NCBI GenBank assembly: GCA_003148945.1 | Contig: QGGY01000004.1 | Coordinates: forward strand, 1 to 64,000 | Direction: 5' to 3' | DNA from: Murimonas intestini | GTDB lineage: Bacteria; Bacillota; Clostridia; Lachnospirales; Lachnospiraceae | Length of the DNA stretch: 64,000 nucleotides | In this document: one piece after another, positions 8,435 through 18,800 of the stretch | Layout: each line of letters begins with the position of its first letter | Position numbering within the stretch: the stretch's first letter is position 1 | The notes under the pieces: generated by a model | Database searches by the model: none | Told to the model about the DNA's origin: nothing | What the model saw: the letters and a program-made list of their open reading frames with translations, nothing else | Position numbers and translations under genes: made by a program

Positions 8435-9664
8435 ATGAAAACCGTTAGAAATATATTGTGTTTCCTGGTGCCCTTCCTTCTTTTTCTCACCTGTCCCATG
8501 GTTCTTTACGCCGAGAGCGCCAGGCTCTATCATGGAATTGACGTCAGCCAATGGCAGGGGGATATTGACTTCCAATCTGTCCGGGATGCCGGAATAGAGA
8601 TCGTCTACATCAGAGCGGGCGAAGGTTTTAGCTATATTGACCCTTACTTTATATCAAATTACCAGAAGGCCAGGGCAGCAGGCATGAAGATAGGATTCTA
8701 TCACTACGTGACAGCCTCCACTGCAGAAGAAGCCAGGCAGCAGGCCGATTTCTTCTATTCCCTGATCAGGGATAAGGTCATCGACTGCCGCCCGGCTATG
8801 GATTTTGAAAGCTTCCCGGAGCTCAGCGGGGAAGAAATAAATGAGATTGCCGCCGCCTATCTGGAAACTCTGGAAGGACATCTGGGCTACCTGCCTGCCT
8901 TTTACAGCAATTCCTATGATGCTTCGGCAGTCTTTGACTCCTCGTTCACAGAGTACCCGCTCTGGGTCGCAGATTATGAAGTTACGCAGCCTGAAAGCAC
9001 AGGGGCCTGGAGCAGCTGGAGCGGTTTCCAGTATTCTGACTCCGGCTATGTCCCCGGTATCTCAGGCAATGTTGATTTAGATTACTTCAAGGATACGATT
9101 TTCACAGATAAGGAGCCAGCCCCCGAAGAACCAGGTGCCGGAGAAAATATTACGTACACTGTCAGAAGCGGCGATACACTGTGGGCCATCGCCCAGCGCT
9201 ATGGAACTACTGTCTCCGACATTGCCTCATTGAACGGTATCTCCGACCCCAGCCTTATATTCCCCGGTCAGATACTGATAATCCCCCAGTCGGGCAATTC
9301 CGGCAGCGGCAGTACCGGCGGAAGCACCGGACAGAATCCTGGCGGTACACCTAGCGGGGAGACTTCAGACACTTATACAGTTAAAGGCGGGGATACGCTG
9401 TCCTGGATAGCTCAATATTTTGGCACAACTGTGCAGGAGATCGCCTCTCTGAATAACATTGCAGACCCTAACCTGATCTATCCCGGCCAGGTACTCCGGC
9501 TCCCCGGACAGGTAAACAATGTCATCTACCATGTAAAAGCCGGCGACACCCTGTCTGCAATAGCGCTGCGTTTTCATTCATCCACGGCAGCTCTTGCATA
9601 TATTAACCATATCCAGAACCCTAACCTGATCTATGTCGGCCAGGTACTGGTCATCCCACAGTAA
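8435..9664 (+). CDS. Secreted GH25 lysozyme with three LysM repeats
   Basis: A 409-residue protein. A signal peptide covers about residues 1-26 (cleavage near LYA-ES). The GH25 muramidase domain follows (about 30-225), with DVSQWQG (Asp36) and AMDFES (Asp123, Glu125) marking the catalytic region. After a linker come LysM repeats at about 240-284, 313-357 and 364-408, each ending in PGQ or VGQ followed by a short strand. A Gly/Ser/Thr-rich linker separates the first two. It should cut the N-acetylmuramic acid to N-acetylglucosamine bond of peptidoglycan, held on the wall by the LysM repeats. It could serve in cell-wall turnover or attack on neighbours; there are no prophage genes nearby. AAAGGAA lies upstream at somewhat long spacing. 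Confidence 0.93.
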   Translation: MKTVRNILCFLVPFLLFLTCPMVLYAESARLYHGIDVSQWQGDIDFQSVRDAGIEIVYIRAGEGFSYIDPYFISNYQKARAAGMKIGFYHYVTASTAEEARQQADFFYSLIRDKVIDCRPAMDFESFPELSGEEINEIAAAYLETLEGHLGYLPAFYSNSYDASAVFDSSFTEYPLWVADYEVTQPESTGAWSSWSGFQYSDSGYVPGISGNVDLDYFKDTIFTDKEPAPEEPGAGENITYTVRSGDTLWAIAQRYGTTVSDIASLNGISDPSLIFPGQILIIPQSGNSGSGSTGGSTGQNPGGTPSGETSDTYTVKGGDTLSWIAQYFGTTVQEIASLNNIADPNLIYPGQVLRLPGQVNNVIYHVKAGDTLSAIALRFHSSTAALAYINHIQNPNLIYVGQVLVIPQ

Positions 9665-9683
9665 ATGATTTTTTTAAACACGC

Positions 9684-10280
9684 TCAAGTATTGTTAAGGC
9701 TTTTCCTTATCATATCCAGAAAATATGCGTGTACTCCTGTGTCATCTGTGACTTCAGGGTGAAAGGATACTGCCAGCTGGTTCTGGTACCGTACTCCCAC
9801 GATATGCCCTTCCACCCTGGCCAGGATCTCAGTTCCCGGTCCGGCGTCTTCTATATAGGGTGCCCTGATAAAGCTCATGGGCACCCTGCCCACATGGGCC
9901 ATTCTGCACTCTGTATGGAAACTGCCCAGCTGGCGTCCATAGGCATTTCGTCTGACCGTGACGGGCAGAGTGCCAAAGTAAACGGCCTCATCATTGGAGA
10001 TCTTTTCTGCAAGAAGTATCATTCCTGCACATGTTCCAAATACAGGAAGTCCTGATATTATTTTCTCCTTCAGCGGTTCTTGCAGCTCCAGCCCTGACAT
10101 CAGCTTTCCCATGACAGTGCTCTCACCCCCCGGCAGGATAAGACCGTCAAACGGCCTCTGCAGATCCTGCTTCTGCCGTATCTCAAATACTTCGGCCCCA
10201 AGCCTTTTAAGCATTCGTTCATGTTCTGTGAATGCACCCTGCACAGCCAGGACTCCTACTGTTATACCGGCGCCCTTCAT
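9684..10280 (-). CDS. pdxT: Pyridoxal 5'-phosphate synthase glutaminase subunit PdxT
   Basis: A 198-residue class I glutamine amidotransferase of usual PdxT length. The nucleophile elbow GTCAGM has Cys84, and HPE at 174-176 completes the catalytic triad. GVLAVQGAFTEHERML and LILPGGESTVMGKL are hallmark PdxT blocks. It frees ammonia from glutamine and passes it to PdxS. Its ATG directly follows the pdxS stop codon, so the two are translationally coupled and probably made in equal amounts. Confidence 0.97.
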   Translation of the reverse strand: MKGAGITVGVLAVQGAFTEHERMLKRLGAEVFEIRQKQDLQRPFDGLILPGGESTVMGKLMSGLELQEPLKEKIISGLPVFGTCAGMILLAEKISNDEAVYFGTLPVTVRRNAYGRQLGSFHTECRMAHVGRVPMSFIRAPYIEDAGPGTEILARVEGHIVGVRYQNQLAVSFHPEVTDDTGVHAYFLDMIRKSLNNT

Positions 10281-11156
10281 CTATTTGCCCCGCTCTGCCA
10301 TGAGCACTTGGATCTCCTGCTCATTGATGCCCACCATGGCCTCTCCCAGGTTCTCGGAAAGTCTGGCCAGCATGTGAGGATCCTGGTAATTCGTCACAGC
10401 TTTTACTATAGCCTCCGCACGTCTTGCCGGGTCTCCTGATTTAAAGATTCCTGAACCTACAAATACTCCCTCGGCCCCCAGCTGCATCATCAATGCCGCG
10501 TCAGCCGGTGTGGCTACTCCTCCTGCGGCAAAGTTCACAACAGGAAGTGAACCATTCTCATGAACGTACTGTACCAGTTCATACGGCACCTGCAGTTCCT
10601 TTGCCGCCTGGAACAGCTCATCACCGCGCATGGACACAAGTCTGGCGATCTCCTGGTTCATTTTCCGCATATGACGCACTGCCTGCACAATGTCTCCTGT
10701 CCCCGGTTCTCCCTTTGTGCGTATCATGGAAGCCCCCTCACTGATTCGTCGAAGGGCTTCCCCCAGATCCTTGGCGCCGCACACAAAAGGCACCTTAAAT
10801 CTGGTCTTATCAATATGGTAAACATCATCCGCCGGAGAAAGTACTTCACTCTCATCTATATAATCAATCTCTATGGCTTCCAATATCTGTGCTTCTGCAA
10901 AATGACCGATCCTGCACTTGGCCATTACAGGGATAGTAACTGCTTCCTGTATTCCTCTTATCATTCCGGGATCGCTCATCCTGGACACACCGCCCGCAGC
11001 CCTTATGTCCGCCGGAATCCGCTCCAGCGCCATGACAGCACATGCGCCTGCCTCCTGGGCAATACGTGCCTGCTCCGGAGTAGTCACATCCATGATGACT
11101 CCGCCCTTTAGCATCTGCGCCAGCTGCTTGTTTAACTTATATCTCTCCTGATCCAT
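10281..11156 (-). CDS. pdxS: Pyridoxal 5'-phosphate synthase lyase subunit PdxS
   Basis: About 291 residues, the normal PdxS length. Blocks such as [34 protein letters not shown] and [20 protein letters not shown] are diagnostic. PdxS forms a barrel enzyme that builds PLP from ribose 5-phosphate, glyceraldehyde 3-phosphate and ammonia from PdxT. The ATG at 11156 has AAAGGAG about 8 bases upstream; the upstream in-frame start at 11192 is not used. No PdxR regulator gene is nearby. A 27-bp dyad repeat overlaps the likely promoter. Confidence 0.97.
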   Translation of the reverse strand: MDQERYKLNKQLAQMLKGGVIMDVTTPEQARIAQEAGACAVMALERIPADIRAAGGVSRMSDPGMIRGIQEAVTIPVMAKCRIGHFAEAQILEAIEIDYIDESEVLSPADDVYHIDKTRFKVPFVCGAKDLGEALRRISEGASMIRTKGEPGTGDIVQAVRHMRKMNQEIARLVSMRGDELFQAAKELQVPYELVQYVHENGSLPVVNFAAGGVATPADAALMMQLGAEGVFVGSGIFKSGDPARRAEAIVKAVTNYQDPHMLARLSENLGEAMVGINEQEIQVLMAERGK

Positions 11157-11191
11157 ACTCTGTCTCCTTTCAATGTCTGACAATGCCAGCA

Positions 11192-11234
11192 ATTATAGTA
11201 ACAAAACGTAACTGTGACGGGACTTGACAGTTAC
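11192..11234 (-). promoter_or_regulatory. Candidate pdxST promoter overlapped by 27-bp dyad repeat, copy 3
   Basis: TATAAT on the minus strand (11192-11197) lies 35 bp before the pdxS start. No good -35 box is seen. Instead a perfect-armed dyad GTAACTGT-N11-ACAGTTAC (11208-11234) covers the -35 region. An operator role is inferred. Confidence 0.45.
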
Positions 11235-11350
11235 AACAAGACTAAAGATATCATTTATTTGGTTTGTTTTAAATATCCAGTTATGATATTTTTAGCCAGT
11301 CCAGTTTTGTTTGTCAGGAGCACAGCAGCAGGCTCTTCGTTATTCGGATG

Positions 11351-12178
11351 TCAGGCATCCTCCCCTGTTCCTTCTGCATTTTCCGCCGCCTTCTCTGCAG
11401 CTTTTTCCGTATCTTCTTTTATGCTGCGCATCCTGCGGAAATATGAGCTCATCTCGTCAGCCATCCCTGACAGACGGTTCAGCAGAGTGGAAAAATCCGT
11501 AAGCATCTCGTCATCTTTAAAGTATGGATAAACTATATCGTGATCGATCTCACTCCATCCCTCCTCAAAAAGTGTCCTTCCCTGGATCTCCACATAGTAC
11601 CCCTTGTACTTAATGATGTAATGGAGGGAGCGGTAGATTCCGTCAGACCTGATATCTATGATGTCCTCGTCATATATCCTGCTGTCACCTGTCCTGCGGT
11701 ATACCTTAGGCCTCTCTGCAATATAATAGTGGGCCTCATTTTCGTCAAAGTCATGTATTCTGTCTTCAACATAAAGATCAGGATTATTTTCAAAAACCGA
11801 TGTAATATACTTATGAAAATAGATCCAGTCCTCCCGGTAAAGGAAAAATACCCTGATTCCAATCAGATCAGTAAGATACTTATAATAATTGCTTCTGTCG
11901 ATCTTCTCAAACCGTTCAAAATGCTCGCATCTCTTTCTGATAATCTTTTCCAGCAGATGTCCGGGAGCTTTTATTCTGTAGCGGTAAGAATGGATACCTG
12001 CCTTTTCAATATCATAAAGATAGTCATTCACAAAATCTTTGCCTATATTTCTCAGCTTCTCTTCCCGCTGTATATAGTCCTCACATATGGCCGTCAATTC
12101 ATCCCAGCTCAATGCCGATGCTTCCAGCTCCGACTCTTCGATGTTATATTTAGTTAGAAATTCTTTTTTATCTATCAT
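11351..12178 (-). CDS. RelA/SpoT-domain protein (GTP pyrophosphokinase family)
   Basis: A 275-residue protein with one RelA_SpoT synthetase-like domain. LTDLIGIRVFF (about 107-117) and the later block YVEIQGRTLFEEGWSEIDHD match the (V)EIQ-x-RT...W-x-EI-x-H-D signature of small alarmone synthetases. There is no HD hydrolase, TGS or ACT domain, so it resembles stand-alone synthetases that make (p)ppGpp-like nucleotides. The C-terminal tail (about 245-275) is Glu/Ala-rich and probably helical. The ATG has GAGGTGAC upstream. Activity is inferred from family; some related proteins make other modified nucleotides or toxins. Confidence 0.8.
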   Translation of the reverse strand: MIDKKEFLTKYNIEESELEASALSWDELTAICEDYIQREEKLRNIGKDFVNDYLYDIEKAGIHSYRYRIKAPGHLLEKIIRKRCEHFERFEKIDRSNYYKYLTDLIGIRVFFLYREDWIYFHKYITSVFENNPDLYVEDRIHDFDENEAHYYIAERPKVYRRTGDSRIYDEDIIDIRSDGIYRSLHYIIKYKGYYVEIQGRTLFEEGWSEIDHDIVYPYFKDDEMLTDFSTLLNRLSGMADEMSSYFRRMRSIKEDTEKAAEKAAENAEGTGEDA

Positions 12179-12214
12179 CTGTCACCTCTGAAATGTGTGC
12201 TGTCTTATCTGCCG

Positions 12215-12261
12215 AAAACACCGCAGCAGCAGATCTGCTTAAAAGATCCACTGCTGCGGTG
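12215..12261 (-). terminator. Terminator after the BMC shell genes
   Basis: An 18-bp stem with two mismatches (arms 12219-12236 and 12244-12261, CACCGCAGCAG type) is followed on the minus strand by TTTTCGG. It lies 19 bp past the stop of the last shell gene and closes the ten-gene operon. Confidence 0.7.
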
Positions 12262-12279
12262 CCTGATCAGGACTTGATT

Positions 12280-12570
12280 CTACTTCTTTTTCCTTCTGGC
12301 CTTAAACATCTCCACAATACCCACCATTTCTTCTGAAGGGTTGGATATTACTGCAGTCTTTATGACTTCACAGGGCGGGGCTTCAACAACTGTATCTACA
12401 GCAGCCTTTACCGCTGAGACGCTGCCGCTCACAAATATCAGGGCATGTCCTCCGCACTTTGTATCCTGTGTCTCATATTTTACATCTGCAGCCTTCAGCA
12501 TCTGATCCGCCACTAATATTGCATTGGCTTCTCCCAGAACCTCAACTAATCCGAATGCTCCATACGTCAT
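12280..12570 (-). CDS. BMC-H bacterial microcompartment shell protein
   Basis: A 96-residue single BMC domain, the length of PduA/EutM-type hexamer subunits. AFGLVEVLGEANAILVADQML and SGSVSAVKAAVDTV are typical. Aligned by eye to PduA, the pore loop reads TKCGGHA where PduA has EKIGSGL, so a cysteine stands next to the position lining the hexamer pore. The last gene of the operon that begins at the ABC binding protein (25574). It probably forms part of a protein shell, or a smaller assembly. No pentameric vertex protein (EutN/CcmL type) is encoded nearby. Confidence 0.9.
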   Translation of the reverse strand: MTYGAFGLVEVLGEANAILVADQMLKAADVKYETQDTKCGGHALIFVSGSVSAVKAAVDTVVEAPPCEVIKTAVISNPSEEMVGIVEMFKARRKKK

Positions 12571-12594
12571 AAATATACCTCTTCCTTCCGCACA

Positions 12595-12894
12595 TTATTT
12601 ATTAATTGTTATCGCCATTGCTTTTTCTGTATCGCCAGCTGGTGATGCGATAACCGAATGGGCGGTGATCCTGGAAATCGGTTCTGCAGCCCTGAGGGCA
12701 GCCTCCATCGCCGCTTTGACATCTGATATACTTCCCCGCATCTTCACACAGGCACCTGCTTTGAGACGGTTCCTCTCCACACCCTGGATCTTGACAGCCG
12801 CTGTTTTAGCTGCTGCATCCAGCGCTACAAAACAGGCACACTCGCTGTCCAGTTCAAAAATACCTATCGCCATGCCTTCATAATTTTCAGCCAT
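12595..12894 (-). CDS. BMC-domain shell protein (divergent)
   Basis: A 99-residue single BMC domain. MAIGIFELDSECACFVALDA and RGSISDVKAAMEAAL fit the fold. It is clearly different from its neighbour 24 bp downstream, having Lys in the likely pore region (RLKAGA). The N terminus carries two cysteines (SECAC) near the first strand. AGGAGG precedes the ATG. The pair suggests a mixed shell. Confidence 0.87.
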   Translation of the reverse strand: MAENYEGMAIGIFELDSECACFVALDAAAKTAAVKIQGVERNRLKAGACVKMRGSISDVKAAMEAALRAAEPISRITAHSVIASPAGDTEKAMAITINK

Positions 12895-12918
12895 ATATGC
12901 CTCCTGTACACTACCATA

Positions 12919-14355
12919 CTATGAGGTTATTATATCAAAATCTGTGCAAGAAGTACAGCTCATATTCTTTAATGCATATCCTTTATTCAATAAATAAGGC
13001 CTGAAATACCCTGTTGAATCAGACATGGGCAATATTTCCTCTTTTAACCGGATCCCCAGTTCTTCTGCCATGTACTTACGTCTGCGGCACATGCGCTCCC
13101 AGGTTTCGGGATACTTGCTCCGGATCTCATCACGCAGGGCTTCATCTGCGATCACAATTCCATCTTCAGCACTCGCTCCTCCGTACCCTGCACGTTTTGG
13201 AATAATATCCATCTGCAGCATCATACCGCTTTTTAAACAGATGGCTGAGTCCCGTTCAATGGGAGAAGAGAGCCACTCTTCCGAAGAAGTCAAATGTCCG
13301 GGATTTAATACCCAGCCATATTCGCTTTTCGGGAGTACCCGCTCTATGATCTCATAGAGTTCTCCCCCTGTCACCCCGATTCCCACTGTCTCAAACCAGG
13401 CTGCCGCCGCTGCAAAATACGGCACTGCCATTTTCTCCATATAATCACAGGCCTTCTCCGGAAGGTCTTCCCTGCAGCGGGCTATGTATCCGGCCCGCGA
13501 AGTCAATCCTCCCCGCAGTCCCATAGTCACAGAAAACGTATCTCCCAAAGCAATCTTCTTATTTCTGGGCGCCACCTCAGCGTTTGTAAAACGCTCCCCC
13601 GTGGCGCAAATTGTCTGTACATTCACAGGCTGGCCACTGGCGGCGAGAAAGTCCGCTATCTCAAGTTCTGTTTTTCCTGTTTCCACCTGCTCAAGAGCCT
13701 CCAGCACACAATCGGATGCAAGGGCGGCGCCGTATTCAAAGTGGGCGATCTCATTAGCATTGTTCAGCACCCTCACTCCTGTATCCGGTGAAATGAACAG
13801 ACCCCCCTCGTTTTGAACACGTCCCTGCTTTCCCACTGCACTCTTAATACTCTCCACTATCATGTATGGAACTTCAAAAAGCTGTGCGTTGTCCTCCTTA
13901 TGGGAAGTAAATAATTTCCATCCTGCTATACCGATACACATTCCCTGACTGATTCCCGCCTTTTCAAAAAGCTCTCTCAGAGTAAACTCTGTTTCCATGG
14001 GCTGATTTGGCAGGGAAAAATGGGGTACATGTATCACAGTATTTTTTATTCTGCAGTAATTTCCCATACGCAGTGACTCATTGCCCAGCATTAAAAATGC
14101 TTTTCCGTCCCGGTGGAGCACAAGGACCGCCTCCTCAAAGCGCGGCTCAAATCCTGTCAGATATCCAAAATTTCCGCCGTGTTCCCGGTCTGCATAGACA
14201 CAGAGCACATCTGTCCCTTTTTCTTCCATCTGTCTTAAAACTTTATTCAGGCGCTGGTCCATCGTCTCTTTTGTAAGGCTTACCGGACTTTTGGGCCAGT
14301 GCTGCACAGGAGGGTTTACTTTCTGGTAACTGATATTCTGATATGCTTTATCCAC
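12919..14355 (-). CDS. M24 family (creatinase/Xaa-Pro peptidase-like) protein lacking usual metal ligands
   Basis: About 478 residues. The N-terminal half resembles the creatinase_N region and the C-terminal half the pita-bread fold. In active M24 peptidases the metal Asp pair lies in a D-x-G...D-T segment. Here the matching stretch reads FSVTMGLRGGLTSRAG and has no Asp. GHLTSSEEW keeps a His, and MLQMDIIP and AEDGIVIADE follow where ligand residues are expected. It may therefore be a metal-independent hydrolase, as creatinase is, or a non-catalytic protein. I place the start at GTG 14355, which overlaps the upstream M81 stop by 8 bases and has GGTGG before it. A longer reading to 14436 would run deep into the M81 gene. 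Confidence 0.72.
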   Translation of the reverse strand: MDKAYQNISYQKVNPPVQHWPKSPVSLTKETMDQRLNKVLRQMEEKGTDVLCVYADREHGGNFGYLTGFEPRFEEAVLVLHRDGKAFLMLGNESLRMGNYCRIKNTVIHVPHFSLPNQPMETEFTLRELFEKAGISQGMCIGIAGWKLFTSHKEDNAQLFEVPYMIVESIKSAVGKQGRVQNEGGLFISPDTGVRVLNNANEIAHFEYGAALASDCVLEALEQVETGKTELEIADFLAASGQPVNVQTICATGERFTNAEVAPRNKKIALGDTFSVTMGLRGGLTSRAGYIARCREDLPEKACDYMEKMAVPYFAAAAAWFETVGIGVTGGELYEIIERVLPKSEYGWVLNPGHLTSSEEWLSSPIERDSAICLKSGMMLQMDIIPKRAGYGGASAEDGIVIADEALRDEIRSKYPETWERMCRRRKYMAEELGIRLKEEILPMSDSTGYFRPYLLNKGYALKNMSCTSCTDFDIITS

Positions 14356-15829
14356 GTTTCCACCATCCTTCCCACTCTCCGTCCATATCAAACTCCACAT
14401 CCGCCAAAGGGTAAAAATCCTTTCTCTCTTTTGCATAAGGGATCATCCTGGGCTTCTGCGGAGCATTTCCCGGTGAGAATACCATGTATGCGGCGTTAGC
14501 AATCTCCTCAAGTTCTGCATACAGATATCCCAGCTTTATGCAGATCAGATCATACTCCTCCAGATCGATATCCAGAGCTTCAAACTGCCGGGGATCAGTG
14601 TAGGCATAACGCTCAGCATTCAGAAGGATATCCGTGTTCCCTTTTCTTGCAAGAGCAAAAGGCATGGATTTATTAGAACGGCTTTCCGGGATCACTCCAG
14701 TCCGGATCAGAGTGAAACAGCCTTCCACAGCTGTGCTGGAAGAGTCCAGTTTTCCCCCTATGGAAAGTATCAATTCCTCTCCAGGCTCCCTCTTTGTACA
14801 GCAGTTTACCGCCTCCCTGTCTGCAATTCCTGTAATCAGAATTTTTCTGTCCGCACAGGACGGATGTTTCTTTATATACTTCAGAATGGCATCAGCCATG
14901 AATGCGTTATCTCCGGATGTTCCTGCCGTTACATTATCACCGGAGTCTGACAGAAATACCTTCTTCATATTTCCGGCCCTTTTCAGCGCCGTATGCAGCC
15001 CCTCATCCACTTCCAATGCCGGGATGTTAAAATGAAATTCCCTGCGCAGTGACCATATTTTATTCACAGCTGCTTTTACCCTCTTTTCCAGCTCCTCTGA
15101 AAATTCCCAGGATGTCACTGCCAGACTCATATGGTTTTCCATTGAATCAGACCAGATAAACCCGCAGAACCAGGATACTTCCATCGCCAGTTTGTCCCGG
15201 ACAATGGCTTCTGTGCAGCTTTGGATCTCACAGGACGGGAACTCCCCTGTAATAACCATTTCCCCCGGAAAAGTCATGGGAATGCTGATGCATTTAACTT
15301 CCGGTATTTTTCCGCTTTTTAAGCTGGAAATCAGAGCCCTTACAGCTCTCTCCCCTGTTTCTGTTTCATCTACATGGGGTGCAGTCTTGTATGCAGTCAC
15401 ATAATTCAGTTTTTCCGCCAGTTCAGGAAACATATTTCCATGAAAATCAAATGAGGCAAAAACAGGCACCTTCTCCCCGTATTTTTCCCGCAGCTTTTTA
15501 ATAAAGTACAGCTCGCCGCTCCCCACCCCTTTGATATACATAGCGCCGTGCATACACAGGTAAATTGCATTGGGAACTCCTTTGTCATTACAGGAGGAAA
15601 AGAAATCCTCTATGAATTTATCAAATTCCGTCCTGTCCAAAGGCGCCGACGGTATAGTTGTGGCAAATACCGCCGGAATCACCTCATATCCTGCTTCTTT
15701 AAACAGCCTGCACTGGGGCAGACAGTCTAACAGCTCTGCCCCGTGATATCTCCTGAAATCATTATATACCATCCTGACGCCGGAAAATGTATTAGCTTCC
15801 TGATGGATGCCGCCTGCTAATACCTTCAT
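14348..15829 (-). CDS. M81 family metallopeptidase (MlrC-like)
   Basis: A 493-residue protein of the MlrC/DUF1485 family. MKVLAGGIHQEANTFS at the N terminus, CMHGAM, SFDFHGNM, and DSGDNVTAGTSGDN are family hallmarks with the His/Asp residues of the metal site. MlrC is known for opening linearised microcystin, but most members are found far from such toxins and their natural substrates are unknown. The ATG overlaps the preceding TGA (ATGA), so translation is coupled to the DUF5107 gene. It is immediately followed by the M24 protein and BMC genes, which suggests a common pathway. Confidence 0.88.
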   Translation of the reverse strand: MKVLAGGIHQEANTFSGVRMVYNDFRRYHGAELLDCLPQCRLFKEAGYEVIPAVFATTIPSAPLDRTEFDKFIEDFFSSCNDKGVPNAIYLCMHGAMYIKGVGSGELYFIKKLREKYGEKVPVFASFDFHGNMFPELAEKLNYVTAYKTAPHVDETETGERAVRALISSLKSGKIPEVKCISIPMTFPGEMVITGEFPSCEIQSCTEAIVRDKLAMEVSWFCGFIWSDSMENHMSLAVTSWEFSEELEKRVKAAVNKIWSLRREFHFNIPALEVDEGLHTALKRAGNMKKVFLSDSGDNVTAGTSGDNAFMADAILKYIKKHPSCADRKILITGIADREAVNCCTKREPGEELILSIGGKLDSSSTAVEGCFTLIRTGVIPESRSNKSMPFALARKGNTDILLNAERYAYTDPRQFEALDIDLEEYDLICIKLGYLYAELEEIANAAYMVFSPGNAPQKPRMIPYAKERKDFYPLADVEFDMDGEWEGWWKRG

Positions 15830-18800
15830 AATACTGTCTGGGGAATCTGAATGGCTCCCTGATGGTTTTTATCAAGGGAAAGTACCTGGGCAAAATAATC
15901 TTCCGCTTTTTCTGCATTTCCTTTTCCCAAATGTCCAAGCGCCATCATAAACAGACAGTGTATCCTGTTCTTTACATTCAGATCCTCTTCAAAAATCAGC
16001 AGATCTGGCAGTGATACGGCAAAATAATCTATTTTCACATCATCAAAAATATGTTCTTCCCCGTAACTGATCAGCTTGTTGAATCTGCTGTGTGCTTCCT
16101 TCATTTTACCCAATTTTGCCATGGCAGCGCCCTGATAATAGATCATCTCCGGCGGCTGGTCATTGTAATACATGGCCCCTACAGGTTCTGACAATCCCCT
16201 GGAGGCTTTTTCAAAACATTCCTCTGCCTTGCTGGTTTCCCCTGCTTTTTCATATGCGATACCCAGGTAATAATAAATATGGTTTTCCTGTGCTCCCTGC
16301 AGTTTTCCCTCTCCCAGATTCCATGGATAAGGTCCTGCCGCCTTTGTAAGCAAAGAAACTGCCTCCTCATAATCTTCCCCGGCAATGGCTTCTTTTGCCA
16401 GCTGTATCAGGGATATAATATACTGTTTCGGAATCTTGCCTTCTCCGCCCTCCCATGGATGGAATTTTCTGTTTTCCGTCACAGACAAAGCTTCCCGGTA
16501 ATCACCTGTTGTATTTAAAAGGGTGACATACTCCACAGTCAGATCATCCCTGTCTTCCACCTGTTCCATGTGCTGCTGTAAAAATTCCAGACGTTCTTTT
16601 GCAGATATCCCTATTTTCTTATACAGCTGGTCCAGTTCCATCAATACGCGGGAGTCATTTTCATCAATCTTATAAGCAATTTCCAGTTCTCTTCTGGCAG
16701 CCTCCCTGTCATCCTTTTTGTTAAAATAAGCAAGCGCCAGATTTCTATGTGCTGTGGGGAACTCCGGTTTCAGTCTGGCTGTCTTTTCCCAGTTCTCTAC
16801 TGCTGCCTCATACTGTTTTTTATCATATAAAAGGTTGCCCAGATAATAAGCCGCCATCGGCGTATTTTCATTCTGCTTCTGCACAGCCTCCAGGACCACA
16901 AGATCCTCCAGGCGATGCGGAAAGCAGTAGTCGCTGCAGGCTTTTTCACCTTTTTCAATAAATGAGTCAGCCTTTGATTTGTCTCCTCTTATCCCTTCGC
17001 AGTATGCAAGATAATAGTAAAACAGAGGATACACTTTTCCCTGTTCACAGACGGATATATAATGATTTAAAACAGTCTCTGCCTCTGTAAGCATGCCTGC
17101 TTCCATATAATCAACCGCCATCTCCAGATATGTCTGATGGTTTCCTGCCAAAATCCTGTCCGCTTCTGCCCGGTAATCTGCTCCCCCGGCTTTTTCTTCT
17201 TCCTGGATAAAGGAAAGCTCATAACGGCTGTTCAAATCCAACACATCAATTTCTTCTGCTGTCTGCGCCCATTTTTTTGCCTCCTGGATGCGTCCCATCT
17301 TTCTCAGGATAGCTGCCTTTAAATTTCTGGCCTTCATATTATGATAATTCCTGACAATTGAGCGTTCAATATGCTCCAGGGCTGTCTTATAATCCCCCTG
17401 AATACATGAAATACAGGCGAGATGATAGAATGCCGGATCCTGCCATGCCCCGTTCCAGGTGGCTTTGTAGAAGGCATCGTAAGCCTCCTCCATTTTTCCC
17501 TGATACTTCAGACAGAGTCCAAGATTGTACAGAGGTTCTCCGTCTTCAGGATTTGGATTGGAGCGTGTCATCTTCTTAACCGCCTTCCGGAAATATGCTT
17601 CGCTCTCAGCAATCTGTCCTCTGGAAAATAAAAGCCTTCCGTAGGCATTATTCAGCCTGATATCAGTACTGTCCCTGCGCAGCCCCTCTTTATAGTAATC
17701 TGCAGGCTCATAGGTGGCATGGCGGTATTGTTCCAGATGCCTGCCATACAGATAAAGATCTTCTGTTGTTTTTGCCTCTTCAGGAAGGGGAGCTTCCTTT
17801 GCCGGTTCCGGGATCTGTTCCACCTTTGGCTCTTTTCCCTGGTAGGATACAAGTTCTTTTCCTTTTTCATTCAGAACACAGACCCTTACATCCCACTCCT
17901 TCACATCCGGCTGCATATCTATTTCTTTCTCATAGATATCCACAGGGGACAGATCCTGTACCTCTGTTTTCCACAATTTCCCTTTTAAATATACATTGAT
18001 CTGTGCATTATTTTCCACACCGGTTGTATATACCGTGACATTTGCTTTTCCGTCCTTTACCTCCAGCCCCAGTGATGCGTCTGTTGTAGCATTTTTTACC
18101 ATGCCAACTCCCTTATACGGCATAAAATACTGGGTAAATACCTTTTCTTCATATGGAAGCATCCAGGTGAAATCCGGCTGGTTGTCTGTGAAACATCCTG
18201 TCATCAGTTCAATATACGGACCGTCCTCATCCGTCAGGTTTCTGTCCCAGGCCTGTCCAAACTCTCCGCAGCCCCAGGTCCACTGTTTCTTGCCCGGCGC
18301 TATGTGGTGGTCAGCCACATGGAGAATTCCCGCGTTCTTTTGATAATCATATCCGCCTACAAAATTATAGTCTGAGTGATATGCCATATAGGAGGTGGGA
18401 ACCGGAATATTTTTATACCTGGAAATATCCACGCCCTCTGAATAATCCATCTTGTAATAAGTTCCCGTAGCAATGGGAAAACGGGAAACATCACGTTTTC
18501 CGTGGTCCATAACTGCATGGACATCCGGAGGAAAAACAGACTGTGTATAGTCATTTACAGGAACTGCCGGGTTCGCCCACCATAAAAAAGTCTGCTCCAT
18601 ATTGGTGCGGTTATAAAGCTGCGCCTTAATTTCCAGATAAGCTTTTCCAGGATATAGAGTAAAAGCTGCCATGCCCTTAGTGCGGAACATATTTTCCACT
18701 TCACTTACATATACCGTACAGCTGCCGTCTTCATTTTCAGAAAAGTGCCAGCTCACCGGATCGTATGTACTGGGCCTGTGATGCTGGGGCCAGTTAAACT

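Noticed and set aside
8435..9664. Prophage endolysin
   Set aside because: The protein has a signal peptide and LysM repeats, and there is no holin or other phage gene nearby.
14356..14436. 27-residue N-terminal extension of the M24 protein
   Set aside because: It lies inside the M81 gene; the GTG at 14355 has a ribosome site and gives normal coupling.
14348..15829. Microcystin degradation gene cluster, from the MlrC-like protein
   Set aside because: No mlrA, mlrB or mlrD partner is present; M81 proteins are widespread in organisms that never meet microcystin.
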